The position numbers and the translations under genes were made by a program. Below the pieces are notes generated by a model. That model was not told the DNA's origin. It ran no database searches and saw only the letters and a program-made list of their open reading frames with translations. A stretch of DNA of 64,000 nucleotides, taken from positions 4,564,501-4,628,500 of the forward strand of contig NZ_CP015411.1 in NCBI RefSeq assembly GCF_001750165.1, read 5' to 3'. Each line of letters opens with the position of its first letter. Within the stretch, counting starts at the first letter, position 1. Source of the DNA: Pseudoalteromonas luteoviolacea. Lineage in GTDB: Bacteria; Pseudomonadota; Gammaproteobacteria; Enterobacterales; Alteromonadaceae. This document shows, in pieces, positions 9,501 through 18,308 of this stretch.

Positions 9501-10800
9501 CTGGGTGTTCACGGATCACTTCATCAAGTACGTCCCAAACCTCTGGTACTTCACGCTCTACCATCTTCTTCGCAGCTTTGATGGTAGTCGCCATACCACG
9601 GCGCTCTAGCTTACCGTAGATGAATGGCTTAAATAGCTCTAGTGCCATCTTCTTCGGAAGACCACACTGGTGAAGTTTAAGCGTTGGGCCAACTGTGATT
9701 ACAGAACGGCCTGAGTAGTCAACACGCTTACCAAGAAGGTTTTGACGGAAACGACCTTGCTTACCTTTGATCATGTCTGCAAGCGACTTAAGTGGACGCT
9801 TGTTAGAACCCGTGATCGCACGACCACGACGACCGTTATCAAGTAATGCATCAACCGCTTCTTGTAACATACGCTTTTCGTTACGTACGATGATGTCTGG
9901 TGCAGCTAAGTCTAGTAGACGCTTCAGACGGTTGTTACGGTTGATAACACGACGGTATAGGTCGTTCAGATCTGAAGTCGCAAAACGACCGCCATCTAGT
10001 GGTACTAGTGGACGTAGATCTGGTGGAAGTACTGGTAGCACGCTCATGATCATCCACTCAGGGTTGTTACCTGATTGGTGGAACGATTCCATAAGCTTAA
10101 GACGCTTAGTAATTTTCTTACGCTTAGTCTCAGAGTTAATTGTAGGTAACTCTTCACGCATTTCTGCGATTAGCTGACCAAGGTCTAGTTCGCGAAGTAG
10201 ATCAAGTACAGCTTCTGCACCCATCTTAGCTTCGAACTCATCACCGTGCTCTTCAAGTGCATCTAGGTACTCTTCTTCACCTAATAGCTGACCGCGCTCA
10301 AGCGTTGTCATACCAGGCTCTGTTACTACGAAAGATTCGAAGTAAAGTACACGTTCGATGTCACGAAGTGTCATATCAAGCATTAAGCCGATACGAGACG
10401 GTAGTGATTTAAGGAACCAAATATGCGCAACTGGACTTGCAAGCTCAATGTGACCCATGCGGTCACGACGCACTTTAGTTAGTGTAACTTCAACGCCACA
10501 CTTCTCACAGATAACACCACGGTGTTTTAATCGCTTGTATTTACCACACAAACATTCGTAATCTTTTACTGGGCCGAAGATACGGGCACAGAATAAGCCG
10601 TCACGCTCAGGCTTGAAAGTACGGTAGTTGATTGTCTCAGGTTTCTTTACTTCACCGTATGACCATGAGCGAACCATGTCTGGCGAAGAAAGACCAATGC
10701 GAATTGCATCGAATTCTTCGGTCTTATTTTGTTGCTTCAGAAACTTAAGTAAGTCTTTCACCTTAGCTCTCCTGTCGGAGTTAATCTTGAGGGCAAGCAT
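6580..10800 (-). CDS. rpoC: DNA-directed RNA polymerase subunit beta'
   Basis: Beta' forms the active-site side of RNA polymerase. The product has 1406 residues, matching E. coli (1407). Near residue 460 it has NADFDGDQM, whose three aspartates hold the catalytic magnesium. The N-terminal zinc site (CLCGKYKRLKHRGVICEKCG) and the later cysteine cluster (CENDFGVCAFCYGRDL) are intact, as is the RTFHIGGAA region of the trigger loop. It follows rpoB by 65 bp in the same operon; a small hairpin sits in that gap. A strong terminator follows. Nothing unusual is seen. Confidence 0.99.
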   Translation of the reverse strand: MLALKINSDRRAKVKDLLKFLKQQNKTEEFDAIRIGLSSPDMVRSWSYGEVKKPETINYRTFKPERDGLFCARIFGPVKDYECLCGKYKRLKHRGVICEKCGVEVTLTKVRRDRMGHIELASPVAHIWFLKSLPSRIGLMLDMTLRDIERVLYFESFVVTEPGMTTLERGQLLGEEEYLDALEEHGDEFEAKMGAEAVLDLLRELDLGQLIAEMREELPTINSETKRKKITKRLKLMESFHQSGNNPEWMIMSVLPVLPPDLRPLVPLDGGRFATSDLNDLYRRVINRNNRLKRLLDLAAPDIIVRNEKRMLQEAVDALLDNGRRGRAITGSNKRPLKSLADMIKGKQGRFRQNLLGKRVDYSGRSVITVGPTLKLHQCGLPKKMALELFKPFIYGKLERRGMATTIKAAKKMVEREVPEVWDVLDEVIREHPVLLNRAPTLHRLGIQAFEPVLIEGKAIHLHPLVCAAYNADFDGDQMAVHVPLTLEAQLEARALMMSTNNILSPASGEPIIVPSQDVVLGLYYMTRDRINAKGEGIAFKDPKEAEKAYRTGSAELHARVKVRLTETIVDEETGERSEKTHVVDTTVGRAILSLIMPKGLPFELINRALGKKQISGLLNECYRRLGLKDTVVFADQVMYTGFHYAMKSGVSIGINDMVIPPTKTEIIERAEAEVAEINQQFQSGLVTAGEKYNKVIDIWSRVNENLSREMMANLSKDTVVNAQGEEEQQDSFNSVFMMADSGARGSAAQIRQLAGMRGLMARPDGSIIETPITANFREGLNVLQYFISTHGARKGLADTALKTANSGYLTRRLVDVAQDLVINESDCGTLEGLVMKPLIEGGDVVEPLRERVLGRVVAEDVCKPGTDIVLVERNVMLDEKLCDLLEEHSVDEVKVRSVITCENDFGVCAFCYGRDLARGHIINPGEAVGVIAAQSIGEPGTQLTMRTFHIGGAASRASAENSVQVKNNGSMKLHNAKYVLNTDGKIVVTSRSTEITVIDEQGREKERYKVPYGAVLSIQDGAEVKGNDIVATWDPHSHPIVIEHQSKVSFSDIDDSNTEAQTDELTGLTRVVVKDLAKVNAKEPKLIIENEERGLQEIRLPSFTTIEITDGATVQPGDVLARIPQEGSKTRDITGGLPRVADLFEARKPKDPAILAEITGTVSFGKETKGKKRLVITPEQGDAYEEMIPKWRQLNVFEGEQVAKGEVIADGPESPHDILRLRGVTDVSNYITNEVQEVYRLQGVKINDKHIETIVRQMLRKCIIIDGGDTEFLAGEQAEVARVNIANRELEKQGKIPAKFEIQLMGITKASLATESFISAASFQETTRVLTEAAVNGKSDELRGLKENVIVGRLIPAGTGFAYHQERINRRKESELPAEEQTVSAEEASQALTDALNADLLGGNK

Positions 10801-10838
10801 TGCTCACCCCTTCATTCTTTACAGTTACAGTCCGGATT

Positions 10839-10858
10839 GGCAGCTCTGTAGAGCTGCC
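10839..10858 (-). other. Hairpin in the rpoB-rpoC spacer
   Basis: A perfect 8 bp stem (GGCAGCTC/GAGCTGCC) with a 4 nt loop lies just after the rpoB stop codon. There is no U run, so it is unlikely to terminate. It may be an RNA processing or stability element within the operon mRNA. Function is inferred only from structure and position. Confidence 0.5.
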
Positions 10859-10865
10859 GGTCGGA

Positions 10866-13800
10866 TTAACTTTCTTCCAACTCGATGTTGATACCTAGCG
10901 AGCGGATTTCTTTCAACAATACGTTGAATGACTCAGGCATACCCGGTTCCATCTTGTGGTTACCGTCTACGATGTTCTTATACATCTTAGTACGACCGTT
11001 TACGTCATCCGACTTAACTGTCAACATTTCCTGTAGTGTATAGGCAGCACCGTATGCTTCTAATGCCCATACCTCCATCTCACCGAAACGCTGTCCACCG
11101 AACTGTGCTTTACCACCCAGCGGCTGCTGAGTAACTAGGCTGTAAGAACCCGTTGAACGCGCGTGCATCTTGTCGTCTACTAAGTGGTTTAGTTTCAGCA
11201 TGTACATGTAACCAACAGTTACTTGACGCTCAAACGCATCACCAGTACGACCATCATAAAGCGTAACCTGACCACTTGACGGGTAACCACCCAGCTCTAG
11301 TAGCTCTTTGATTTCGCTCTCTTTAGCACCATCGAATGCTGGCGTCGCGATTGGTAGACCACCTTTAAGGTTGTTAGCTAGACGACGAACTTCGTCATCA
11401 GAGAAGCTAGCAATGTCTACTTCTTGACGGCAGTCACCAAGCTCATACGCTTTCTTGATGAAATCACGTAGCTCATGAAGCTCCGCTTGCTCTTTCATCA
11501 TGTCTTCGATGCGCTCACCGATACCACGTGCCGCCAGACCCATATGCGTTTCAAGGATCTGACCGATGTTCATACGAGATGGTACACCTAGTGGGTTAAG
11601 AACGATGTCTACCGTACGACCTCTTTCATCGTAAGGCATATCTTCTACTGGTACGATTGTCGAGATAACACCTTTGTTACCGTGACGACCAGCCATCTTA
11701 TCACCTGGTTGGATACGACGTTTAACAGCTAGGTAAACTTTAACAATCTTAAGTACGCCCGGCGCTAAGTCATCACCTTGTGTGATCTTGCGACGCTTGT
11801 TCTCAAACTTCTTGTCGTATTCAGCTTTAAGCTCATCGTACTGTGCAGCAAGTTGCTCAAGTTCTGCTTGTTGTGCTTCATCTGCAAGGCTCTGAGTTAG
11901 TAGCTTTTCAGCACCTAGAAGTGCAATTGCATCTTCGTTTTGACCAGATTCAACAAGTAACTTACGCGCACGGTTTAAAATACCGCCTTCAAGGATCTTG
12001 AACTCTTCGTTGAAGTCTTTCTTCGCTTCACGAAGCTGCATTTCTTCAACTTCTAGTGCACGCTTGTCTTTTTCAACACCATCACGTGTGAATACTTGAA
12101 CGTCGATAACAGTACCAGATACAGAGTTAGGTACACGTAAAGAACTATCTTTAACGTCAGACGCTTTTTCACCGAAGATTGCACGTAGAAGCTTTTCTTC
12201 AGGTGTCAGCTGCGTTTCGCCTTTCGGTGTTACTTTACCTACTAGGATATCGCCGCCTTTCACTTCAGCACCGATGTAAACAACACCAGACTCATCTAGT
12301 TTGCCAAGTGCAGACTCACCTACGTTAGGAATATCAGCTGTGATCTCTTCTGGACCAAGCTTCGTATCACGAGCGATACACTGTAGCTCTTGGATGTGGA
12401 TCGTAGTTAGACGATCTTCTTGTACAACTCGCTCAGAAAGTAGGATTGAATCCTCAAAGTTGTAACCATTCCAAGGCATGAACGCAACACGTAAGTTCTG
12501 ACCAAGTGCCAAGTCACCTAAGTCCGTTGAAGGACCATCAGCAAGTACGTCACCACGTACTACTGGCTCACCAACCATACAAGTTGGTTTTTGGTTGATA
12601 CATGTGTTTTGGTTCGAGCGCGTGTACTTAGTTAAGTTGTAAATGTCGATACCCGCTTCACCTGGAACGCGCTCATCTTCATTAACGTTAACAACGATAC
12701 GGCTCGCATCAGCGTACTTAACTACACCGCCACGCTTAGCAACGATTGTTACACCTGAATCTTTTGCAAGTGTACGCTCGATACCTGTACCTACTAACGG
12801 CTTATCAGCGCGTAGTGTTGGTACTGCTTGACGTTGCATGTTCGATCCCATCAATGCACGGTTTGCATCATCGTGTTCAAGGAATGGGATAAGTGCCGCT
12901 GCCACAGAGATAACCTGCTGTGGAGATACATCCATATACTGGATGCTGTCGCTCGGCATAAAGGTTGATTCACCTTTGTGACGACACGGAATTAGCTCTT
13001 CTGCAAACTGATTTTCTTCAGTCAAGTTTGTATTCGCCTGTGCGATTACGAACTGACCTTCTTCAATTGCAGATAGGTAATCAACCTCGTCAGTAACGAT
13101 ACCGTCAACAACTTTACGGTATGGAGTCTCTAGGAAACCATAGTCGTTTGTACGAGCATATGTTGACAATGAGTTGATTAGACCGATGTTTGGACCTTCA
13201 GGCGTTTCGATTGGACAAACACGACCGTAGTGCGTTACGTGTACGTCTCGAACTTCGAAGCCTGCACGCTCACGTGTCAAACCACCCGGACCTAATGCAG
13301 AAATACGACGCTTGTGCGTTACTTCTGAAAGCGGGTTGTTTTGGTCCATGAACTGTGACAACTGAGAAGAACCAAAGAATTCTTTAACAGCTGCAGAAAT
13401 CGGCTTAGCATTGATCAGATCTTGTGGCATCACGTTATCTAGATCACCTAGACTTAGACGCTCACGTACAGCACGCTCTACACGTACTAGACCAACACGG
13501 AATTGGTTTTCAGCCATTTCACCTACAGAACGAATACGACGGTTACCTAAGTGGTCGATATCATCCACTTCACCTTTACCGTTACGAATGTCGATAAGGA
13601 CTTTCATAACAGAAACGATGTCTTCTTTACACAGTGTGCCTGGGCCTGTATCTGAATCATAACCAACACGGCTATTGAACTTCATGCGACCTACCGTTGA
13701 TAGATCGTAACGCTCTTCAGAGAAGAATAGGTTATCGAATAGTGCTTCAGCAGCATCTTTCGTTGGTGGCTCGCCTGGGCGCATCATGCGGTAAATTTCT

Positions 13801-14891
13801 ACCAATGCTTCTAGGCGGTTTGAAGAAGAATCAATACGAACAGTCTCAGACATGTACGCACCGCTGTCTACTTCATTGATGTAAAGCGTATCGATCTTAG
13901 TGTGACCCGCTTTCACAAGCTCAGCCATTAGCTCTAGCGATAATTCAGCGTTCGCTTCAGCAATGATCTCACCTGTTGACTCATCGATGTAGTTTTTAGC
14001 AACTACGCGACCAATGATATACTCATGTGGCACTTCAAGTTGCGTGATGCCTTTTTTCTCGATGTTTTTGATGTGACGAGCTGTGATACGACGGCTCTGT
14101 TCAACCAATACCTCACCGTCTGCATCTTTAATATCAAATGCAGCAGTTTCACCACGTAGGCGAGATGGTACTAGTTCCATCATCACTTTACCGTTTACTA
14201 CTTCGAAGCTTGTCGTTTCGAAGAACAGATCAAGAATTTGCTCTGTTGTGTACTCTAGTGCACGTAAAATGATTGAAGCCGGTAGCTTACGACGACGGTC
14301 AATACGAACGAAAAGGTTATCTTTAACATCAAATTCAAAGTCTAACCATGAACCACGGTAAGGGATAACACGTGCGTTATAAAGCACTTTACCCGATGAA
14401 TGTGATTTACCGCGGTCGTTATCAAAGAATACACCAGGTGAACGGTGTAGCTGAGAAACGATAACACGCTCGGTACCGTTAATAACGAAAGTACCTGTGT
14501 CTGTCATGAGCGGGATCTCGCCCATGTAAACTTCTTGCTCTTTAATGTCTTTGACTGTGCCTGGAGCTTCTTTGTCCATTAACACAAGACGTAATTTAAC
14601 GCGAAGTGGAGCAGAATAAGTCACGCCGCGAATTTGACATTCTTTTACATCGAATACTGGTTCTCCGATACGGTAACTCACGTATTGAAGTTCAGAATTG
14701 CCCGAGTAGCTTTTGATAGGGAATACAGAACGGAATGCAGCTTCCAATCCAGTATCGCCATCCGCGTCCGGCGTAATGAATTTTTTAAACGATTCCAACT
14801 GCGTTTGCAAAAGGAAAGGTATATCCAAAACTTGTGGACGTTTACCAAAATCCTTACGGATACGTTTCTTTTCAGAATAAGAGTAAGCCAT
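10866..14891 (-). CDS. rpoB: DNA-directed RNA polymerase subunit beta
   Basis: Beta forms the other half of the polymerase active centre and the rifampicin pocket. I place the start at the ATG ending at 14891, giving MAYSYSEKKRIRKDFG and 1341 residues (E. coli 1342). TGAGGAA lies four bases upstream, while an in-frame ATG 63 bp further upstream would add an N-terminus not found in the family. The rifampicin region is the sensitive wild type as in E. coli (GSSQLSQFMDQNNPLSEVTH, then KRRISALGPGGL). The catalytic-region motif KMAGRHGNKG is present. It is preceded by an attenuator-like hairpin after rplL and followed by rpoC. Confidence 0.98.
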   Translation of the reverse strand: MAYSYSEKKRIRKDFGKRPQVLDIPFLLQTQLESFKKFITPDADGDTGLEAAFRSVFPIKSYSGNSELQYVSYRIGEPVFDVKECQIRGVTYSAPLRVKLRLVLMDKEAPGTVKDIKEQEVYMGEIPLMTDTGTFVINGTERVIVSQLHRSPGVFFDNDRGKSHSSGKVLYNARVIPYRGSWLDFEFDVKDNLFVRIDRRRKLPASIILRALEYTTEQILDLFFETTSFEVVNGKVMMELVPSRLRGETAAFDIKDADGEVLVEQSRRITARHIKNIEKKGITQLEVPHEYIIGRVVAKNYIDESTGEIIAEANAELSLELMAELVKAGHTKIDTLYINEVDSGAYMSETVRIDSSSNRLEALVEIYRMMRPGEPPTKDAAEALFDNLFFSEERYDLSTVGRMKFNSRVGYDSDTGPGTLCKEDIVSVMKVLIDIRNGKGEVDDIDHLGNRRIRSVGEMAENQFRVGLVRVERAVRERLSLGDLDNVMPQDLINAKPISAAVKEFFGSSQLSQFMDQNNPLSEVTHKRRISALGPGGLTRERAGFEVRDVHVTHYGRVCPIETPEGPNIGLINSLSTYARTNDYGFLETPYRKVVDGIVTDEVDYLSAIEEGQFVIAQANTNLTEENQFAEELIPCRHKGESTFMPSDSIQYMDVSPQQVISVAAALIPFLEHDDANRALMGSNMQRQAVPTLRADKPLVGTGIERTLAKDSGVTIVAKRGGVVKYADASRIVVNVNEDERVPGEAGIDIYNLTKYTRSNQNTCINQKPTCMVGEPVVRGDVLADGPSTDLGDLALGQNLRVAFMPWNGYNFEDSILLSERVVQEDRLTTIHIQELQCIARDTKLGPEEITADIPNVGESALGKLDESGVVYIGAEVKGGDILVGKVTPKGETQLTPEEKLLRAIFGEKASDVKDSSLRVPNSVSGTVIDVQVFTRDGVEKDKRALEVEEMQLREAKKDFNEEFKILEGGILNRARKLLVESGQNEDAIALLGAEKLLTQSLADEAQQAELEQLAAQYDELKAEYDKKFENKRRKITQGDDLAPGVLKIVKVYLAVKRRIQPGDKMAGRHGNKGVISTIVPVEDMPYDERGRTVDIVLNPLGVPSRMNIGQILETHMGLAARGIGERIEDMMKEQAELHELRDFIKKAYELGDCRQEVDIASFSDDEVRRLANNLKGGLPIATPAFDGAKESEIKELLELGGYPSSGQVTLYDGRTGDAFERQVTVGYMYMLKLNHLVDDKMHARSTGSYSLVTQQPLGGKAQFGGQRFGEMEVWALEAYGAAYTLQEMLTVKSDDVNGRTKMYKNIVDGNHKMEPGMPESFNVLLKEIRSLGINIELEES

Positions 14892-15085
14892 GGGGTTCCT
14901 CAGCTTGCTGATCTTTGACCCAACCTGTTCATGCAGAACAGCATTCATTGGCATCTAAGCCATGATAACAACATCTAAATTGTCTACCTAAACCCAACAG
15001 TTTCCCAAAAGGTTTAAATTATTGAAAAACTTGAAGAATTTAGGTTTTTATTGCGCAATAGTAATACTTTCGCTCTAGAGCGCAA

Positions 15086-15117
15086 AAGGGCCGGTGATTA
15101 AAAAATCACCAGCCCTT
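15086..15117 (-). terminator. Attenuator-like hairpin between rplL and rpoB
   Basis: A long stem (AAGGGC and GGTGATT against their complements, one mismatch) spans 15086-15117 and is followed in the leftward transcript by only a short U run (TTTTG). In E. coli the rplL-rpoB gap holds a partial terminator that lowers rpoBC transcription relative to the ribosomal proteins. This element is in the same place and probably has the same role. Confidence 0.6.
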
Positions 15118-15155
15118 GCCTGATTTCTCAGGCAGCGAACCTAGCGTATGCTAGA

Positions 15156-15518
15156 TTACTTGATCTCAACTTCAGCACCAGCTTCTTCAAGATCTTTCTT
15201 AAGTGCTTCAGCTTCTTCTTTAGAAACAGCTTCTTTGATTGGCGCAGGAGCAGACTCAACAAGAGCTTTTGCTTCTTTAAGGCCAAGACCAGTTGCACCA
15301 CGTACAGCTTTGATAGCAGCAACTTTGTTACCGCCAGCGCCAGCTAGGATTACGTCGAACTCAGTCTTCTCTTCAGCAGCTTCAGCTGGACCAGCAGCAA
15401 CAACAGCAGCAGCTGCAGTTACGCCGAATTTTTCTTCCATTGCTTCAACTAGTTCAACAACTTCCATTACTGACATTTCAGCAATCGCGTCAAGGATTTG
15501 GTCTTTAGTTACAGACAT
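15156..15518 (-). CDS. rplL: 50S ribosomal protein L7/L12
   Basis: L7/L12 is the multicopy acidic stalk protein that recruits translation factor GTPases. The product has 120 residues. It shows the N-terminal dimerisation segment (KDQILDAIAEMSVMEVVELV), an Ala-rich hinge at about 35-50, and the conserved C-terminal factor-binding domain with GLKEAKALVE. It lies 71 bp downstream of rplJ, and an attenuator-like hairpin separates it from rpoB, consistent with the higher expression L7/L12 needs. Confidence 0.99.
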   Translation of the reverse strand: MSVTKDQILDAIAEMSVMEVVELVEAMEEKFGVTAAAAVVAAGPAEAAEEKTEFDVILAGAGGNKVAAIKAVRGATGLGLKEAKALVESAPAPIKEAVSKEEAEALKKDLEEAGAEVEIK

Positions 15519-15589
15519 TTTAAGTTTCCTAATTAATCACGAACCCATGAGGTTCAAAAAATTTATTGATGAAAGAGTAAAAGGTGCGA

Positions 15590-16084
15590 TTAAGCAGCTT
15601 CTTCAGCTTTCTGAACACGTACAGCTTCAATTGTTTTAACCAATTTACCAGCTGACGCTTCTTTCATAGCGCTCATTAAGCGTGCAACAGCTTCGTCGTA
15701 AGTAGGTAGCTTAGCAAGCATATCTACGTCAACAACATTGCCTTCAAATGCAGCCGCTTTCAGTTCGAACAACTCGTTTTTCTTTGCGAAATCAGCAAAG
15801 ATACGAGCAGCAGCACCTGGGTGCTCTGAAGAGAAAGCGATTAGGCTTGGGCCTACTAGCGATTCGTTAAGGCACTCATAATCAGTACCTTCAACAGCGC
15901 GTTTTGCAAGCGTGTTACGGACAACTTTCATCCATACGCCTGCTTCACGAGCTTCTTTACGAAGCGCAGTGATAGCATCTACTGTTACACCACGAGAATC
16001 TGCAACTACTGCAGATAGAGCACCTTTGGCAGCTTCGTTGACTTCAGCAACAATTGCTTTTTTGTCTTGAAGATTTAAAGCCAT
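15590..16084 (-). CDS. rplJ: 50S ribosomal protein L10
   Basis: L10 anchors the L7/L12 dimers to 23S rRNA at the stalk base. The product has 164 residues, usual for the family, with the N-terminal RNA-binding domain (KKAIVAEVNEAAKGALSAVV, then DSRGVTVDAITALRKEAR) and the C-terminal helix that binds L7/L12 dimers. In E. coli the L10-(L7/L12)4 complex represses translation of its own mRNA by binding the leader. The 337 bp upstream gap here holds several pairing segments and probably contains the same control element. Confidence 0.99.
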   Translation of the reverse strand: MALNLQDKKAIVAEVNEAAKGALSAVVADSRGVTVDAITALRKEAREAGVWMKVVRNTLAKRAVEGTDYECLNESLVGPSLIAFSSEHPGAAARIFADFAKKNELFELKAAAFEGNVVDVDMLAKLPTYDEAVARLMSAMKEASAGKLVKTIEAVRVQKAEEAA

Positions 16085-16421
16085 GGGTGTTACTCCTGGT
16101 TAATATGGGAACAAGTCCCCAGTTCTACTTTACTCACAGTCAAATGACTCTGAGCTGCTTTTTACGGCGAGAACCAGAAGATTAGGAAAAATCTAGCTGG
16201 GATTCACACCGTCTACGTAGGAAGATTAAGTAACTAGGTTACACCTACGGTCTTGGACGGAAACGCAATTTATCGATTTTATTGTAGACCAAATTTGATA
16301 AACAACAGTTCGAAATTATGCGCTTCAACCCGAATTCTTTGCTTCGTTGGAAGTCACTTCTCAACGAAATGGCGCAAAATTATAGTCTAATTTTTACGCC
16401 ATGTAAACGCTAAAATCTAAA
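16085..16421 (-). promoter_or_regulatory. rplJ upstream region with candidate L10 leader
   Basis: This 337 bp gap between rplA and rplJ is rich in complementary segments: CCGTC with GACGG and GTAGG with CCTAC around 16207-16260, AGATT with AATCT near 16180-16195, and GGGA with TCCC near 16107-16120. Such a multi-helix 5' leader is expected for the autogenous L10 site. A possible weak -10 TACAAT (minus strand, near 16281-16286) could be the operon promoter, but no good -35 is seen. A covariance search for the L10 leader family would decide. Confidence 0.5.
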
Positions 16422-17126
16422 TTACGCTAGTTGCGTGTTTAGAGTAGCTTGGTCTACAGCAACACCCGCGCCCATAGTCGTTGAGATGCTTACTTTCTTC
16501 AAGTAAGTACCTTTCGCTTGAGAAGGCTTAGCCTTCTTAAGAGCAACGATAAGTGCTTCAAGGTTTTCTTGAAGCTGGTTCGCGTCAAAGTCAACCTTAC
16601 CGATTGTAGTATGGATGATACCGTTCTTGTCGTTACGGTAACGAACCTGACCAGCTTTAGCATTTTTAACTGCTTCTGCAACGTTAGGTGTTACAGTACC
16701 AGTTTTAGGGTTAGGCATAAGGCCACGTGGACCTAGGATTTGACCTAGTTGACCAACAACGCGCATTGCATCTGGAGAAGCAACAACAACGTCAAAGTTC
16801 ATTTCGCCTTTCTTAACCTGCTCAGCAAGGTCTTCCATACCAACTAAATCAGCACCAGCTTCTTTAGCAGCGTCTGCGTTAGCACCTTGAGTGAATACAG
16901 CAACGCGTACTTCACGACCAGTACCGTGTGGTAGTACAGTTGCACCACGTACGTTTTGGTCTGATTTACGAGCGTCGATGCCAAGGTTTACAGCAACGTC
17001 AACACTTTCAGTGAATTTAGCAGTAGCTAGTTCTTTAAGAAGAGCAACAGCTTCGTTGATTTCGTACTCTTTAGTTACGTCAACTTTTTCGCGGATTACG
17101 CGCATACGCTTAGTTAATTTAGCCAT
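16422..17126 (-). CDS. rplA: 50S ribosomal protein L1
   Basis: L1 forms the mobile stalk near the ribosomal E site and represses translation of the rplK-rplA mRNA. I place the start at ATG 17126 (MAKLTKRMRVIREKVD), giving 234 residues as in E. coli; an in-frame TTG two codons upstream is not needed. The start lies 6 nt after the rplK stop, and its AAGGG ribosome binding site is in the last rplK codons, so translation is probably coupled. The conserved segments GTGREVRVAVF and LGPRGLMPNPKTGTV are present. Confidence 0.98.
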   Translation of the reverse strand: MAKLTKRMRVIREKVDVTKEYEINEAVALLKELATAKFTESVDVAVNLGIDARKSDQNVRGATVLPHGTGREVRVAVFTQGANADAAKEAGADLVGMEDLAEQVKKGEMNFDVVVASPDAMRVVGQLGQILGPRGLMPNPKTGTVTPNVAEAVKNAKAGQVRYRNDKNGIIHTTIGKVDFDANQLQENLEALIVALKKAKPSQAKGTYLKKVSISTTMGAGVAVDQATLNTQLA

Positions 17127-17132
17127 TCTCAA

Positions 17133-17561
17133 TTACCCTTCTACATTCAAGCCCATTGCACGTGCAGAACCTGCAATCGTGCGTACAGCTGCGTCCATAT
17201 CAGCAGCAGTAAGGTCAGGACGTTTAGTCTCAACAATCTCTTCTAGTTGTGCACGTGTTACAGTACCAACTTTCTCAGTGTTTGGACGGCCAGAACCAGA
17301 CTTGATACCTGCAGCCTTCTTAAGAAGGTAAGATGCAGGTGGCGTTTTCATATCAAAAGTGAATGAACGGTCGTTGTAAACAGAAATGATTACAGGAACT
17401 GGTGCGCCTTTCTCGATAGACTCTGTACGTGCGTTGAACGCTTTACAGAATTCCATGATGTTTACACCGTGTTGACCTAGTGCAGGACCTACTGGAGGAC
17501 TAGGGTTAGCCATACCAGCAGCAACTTGTAGCTTGATTAAAGCTTCAACTTTTTTAGCCAT
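17133..17561 (-). CDS. rplK: 50S ribosomal protein L11
   Basis: L11 binds the GTPase-associated region of 23S rRNA and is needed for RelA activation. The product has 142 residues, with the conserved IKLQVAAGMANPSPPVGPAL N-terminus (proline-rich switch) and the C-terminal RNA-binding domain (SARAMGLNVEG end). It is the first gene of the rplK-rplA pair. A terminator after nusG lies upstream, so the pair needs a promoter in 17562-17671 or read-through; no clear -35/-10 pair was seen there. Confidence 0.99.
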   Translation of the reverse strand: MAKKVEALIKLQVAAGMANPSPPVGPALGQHGVNIMEFCKAFNARTESIEKGAPVPVIISVYNDRSFTFDMKTPPASYLLKKAAGIKSGSGRPNTEKVGTVTRAQLEEIVETKRPDLTAADMDAAVRTIAGSARAMGLNVEG

Positions 17562-17671
17562 GTTAATAACCTCGTTAAATGGGTCTTAGCCTTGTGCGCG
17601 CGAGGACGCGTACTCAAACGGCTTCCCGATTAAAAAATTCTTTCTTTTCGCGGCAGACTGAGTCTACCTAC

Positions 17672-17710
17672 AAAAAGGCCGCTGATTATAGTTTAATCAG
17701 CGGCCTTTTT
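17672..17710 (-). terminator. Intrinsic terminator between nusG and rplK
   Basis: A perfect 17 bp stem (17672-17688 and 17694-17710, core GGCCGCTGATTA) with a 5 nt loop is flanked by A and T runs. It lies about 36 bp past the nusG stop codon, and its symmetry could make it work in both directions. It marks the end of the secE-nusG unit. Confidence 0.92.
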
Positions 17711-17746
17711 CAATTATTTTTTGCAATAGTACAAAAATACTGCAAA

Positions 17747-18304
17747 TTAAGTATCTTGCTCTACCTGACCGAACTCAAGGTCAACTGGCGTTGAGCGACC
17801 GAAAATAAGTACAGATACTTTCAAGCGGCTCTTTTCGTAATCCACTTCTTCGACAACACCGTTGAAGTCTGCGAATGGACCATCGATAACACGAACCACT
17901 TCACCCGGCTCAAACAGCGTCGCTGGCTTAGGTGCTTCAGCGTTCTCTTGTAGACGGTTAAGAATGCGATCAGCTTCACGCTGACTAATTGGTGCAGGAC
18001 GATCAGATGTACCGCCAACAAAGCCCATTACACGTGGTGTGCTATTCACCAAGTGCCAAGTCGCGTCGTTCATCACCATCTGAACAAGGACGTAACCTGG
18101 GAAGAATTTACGCTCAGACTTGCGCTTTTGACCAGCACGCATCTCTACAACTTCTTCTGTAGGTACGAGTACTTCACCGAAGTCTTCTTCTAAGCCTTCA
18201 ATTTTAATGTGCTCAATAATTGTTTGAGCAACGCGCTTTTCAAAACCAGAAAACGCCTGAATTACGTACCAACGTAATTTCTTTTCTTTGTTCTCATCCG
18301 ACAT
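17747..18304 (-). CDS. nusG: Transcription termination/antitermination protein NusG
   Basis: NusG binds the RNA polymerase clamp, suppresses pausing and links the polymerase to Rho or the ribosome. The product has 185 residues. The NGN domain is visible (LRWYVIQAFSGFEKRVAQTI, FFPGYVLVQM, VMGFVGG), followed by the C-terminal KOW domain (GEVVRVIDGPFADFNGVVEE). It starts 4 nt after secE, the classic secE-nusG pair, and a strong terminator follows. Confidence 0.99.
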   Translation of the reverse strand: MSDENKEKKLRWYVIQAFSGFEKRVAQTIIEHIKIEGLEEDFGEVLVPTEEVVEMRAGQKRKSERKFFPGYVLVQMVMNDATWHLVNSTPRVMGFVGGTSDRPAPISQREADRILNRLQENAEAPKPATLFEPGEVVRVIDGPFADFNGVVEEVDYEKSRLKVSVLIFGRSTPVDLEFGQVEQDT

Positions 18305-18308
18305 GGGA

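Noticed and set aside
6580..14891. Many plus-strand open frames of 60-136 residues opposite rpoC and rpoB.
   Set aside because: They are antisense shadows of strongly coding genes.
14892..14954. N-terminal extension of rpoB to an upstream ATG.
   Set aside because: The extension is not found in the family, and the internal ATG has the better ribosome binding site and gives the normal length.
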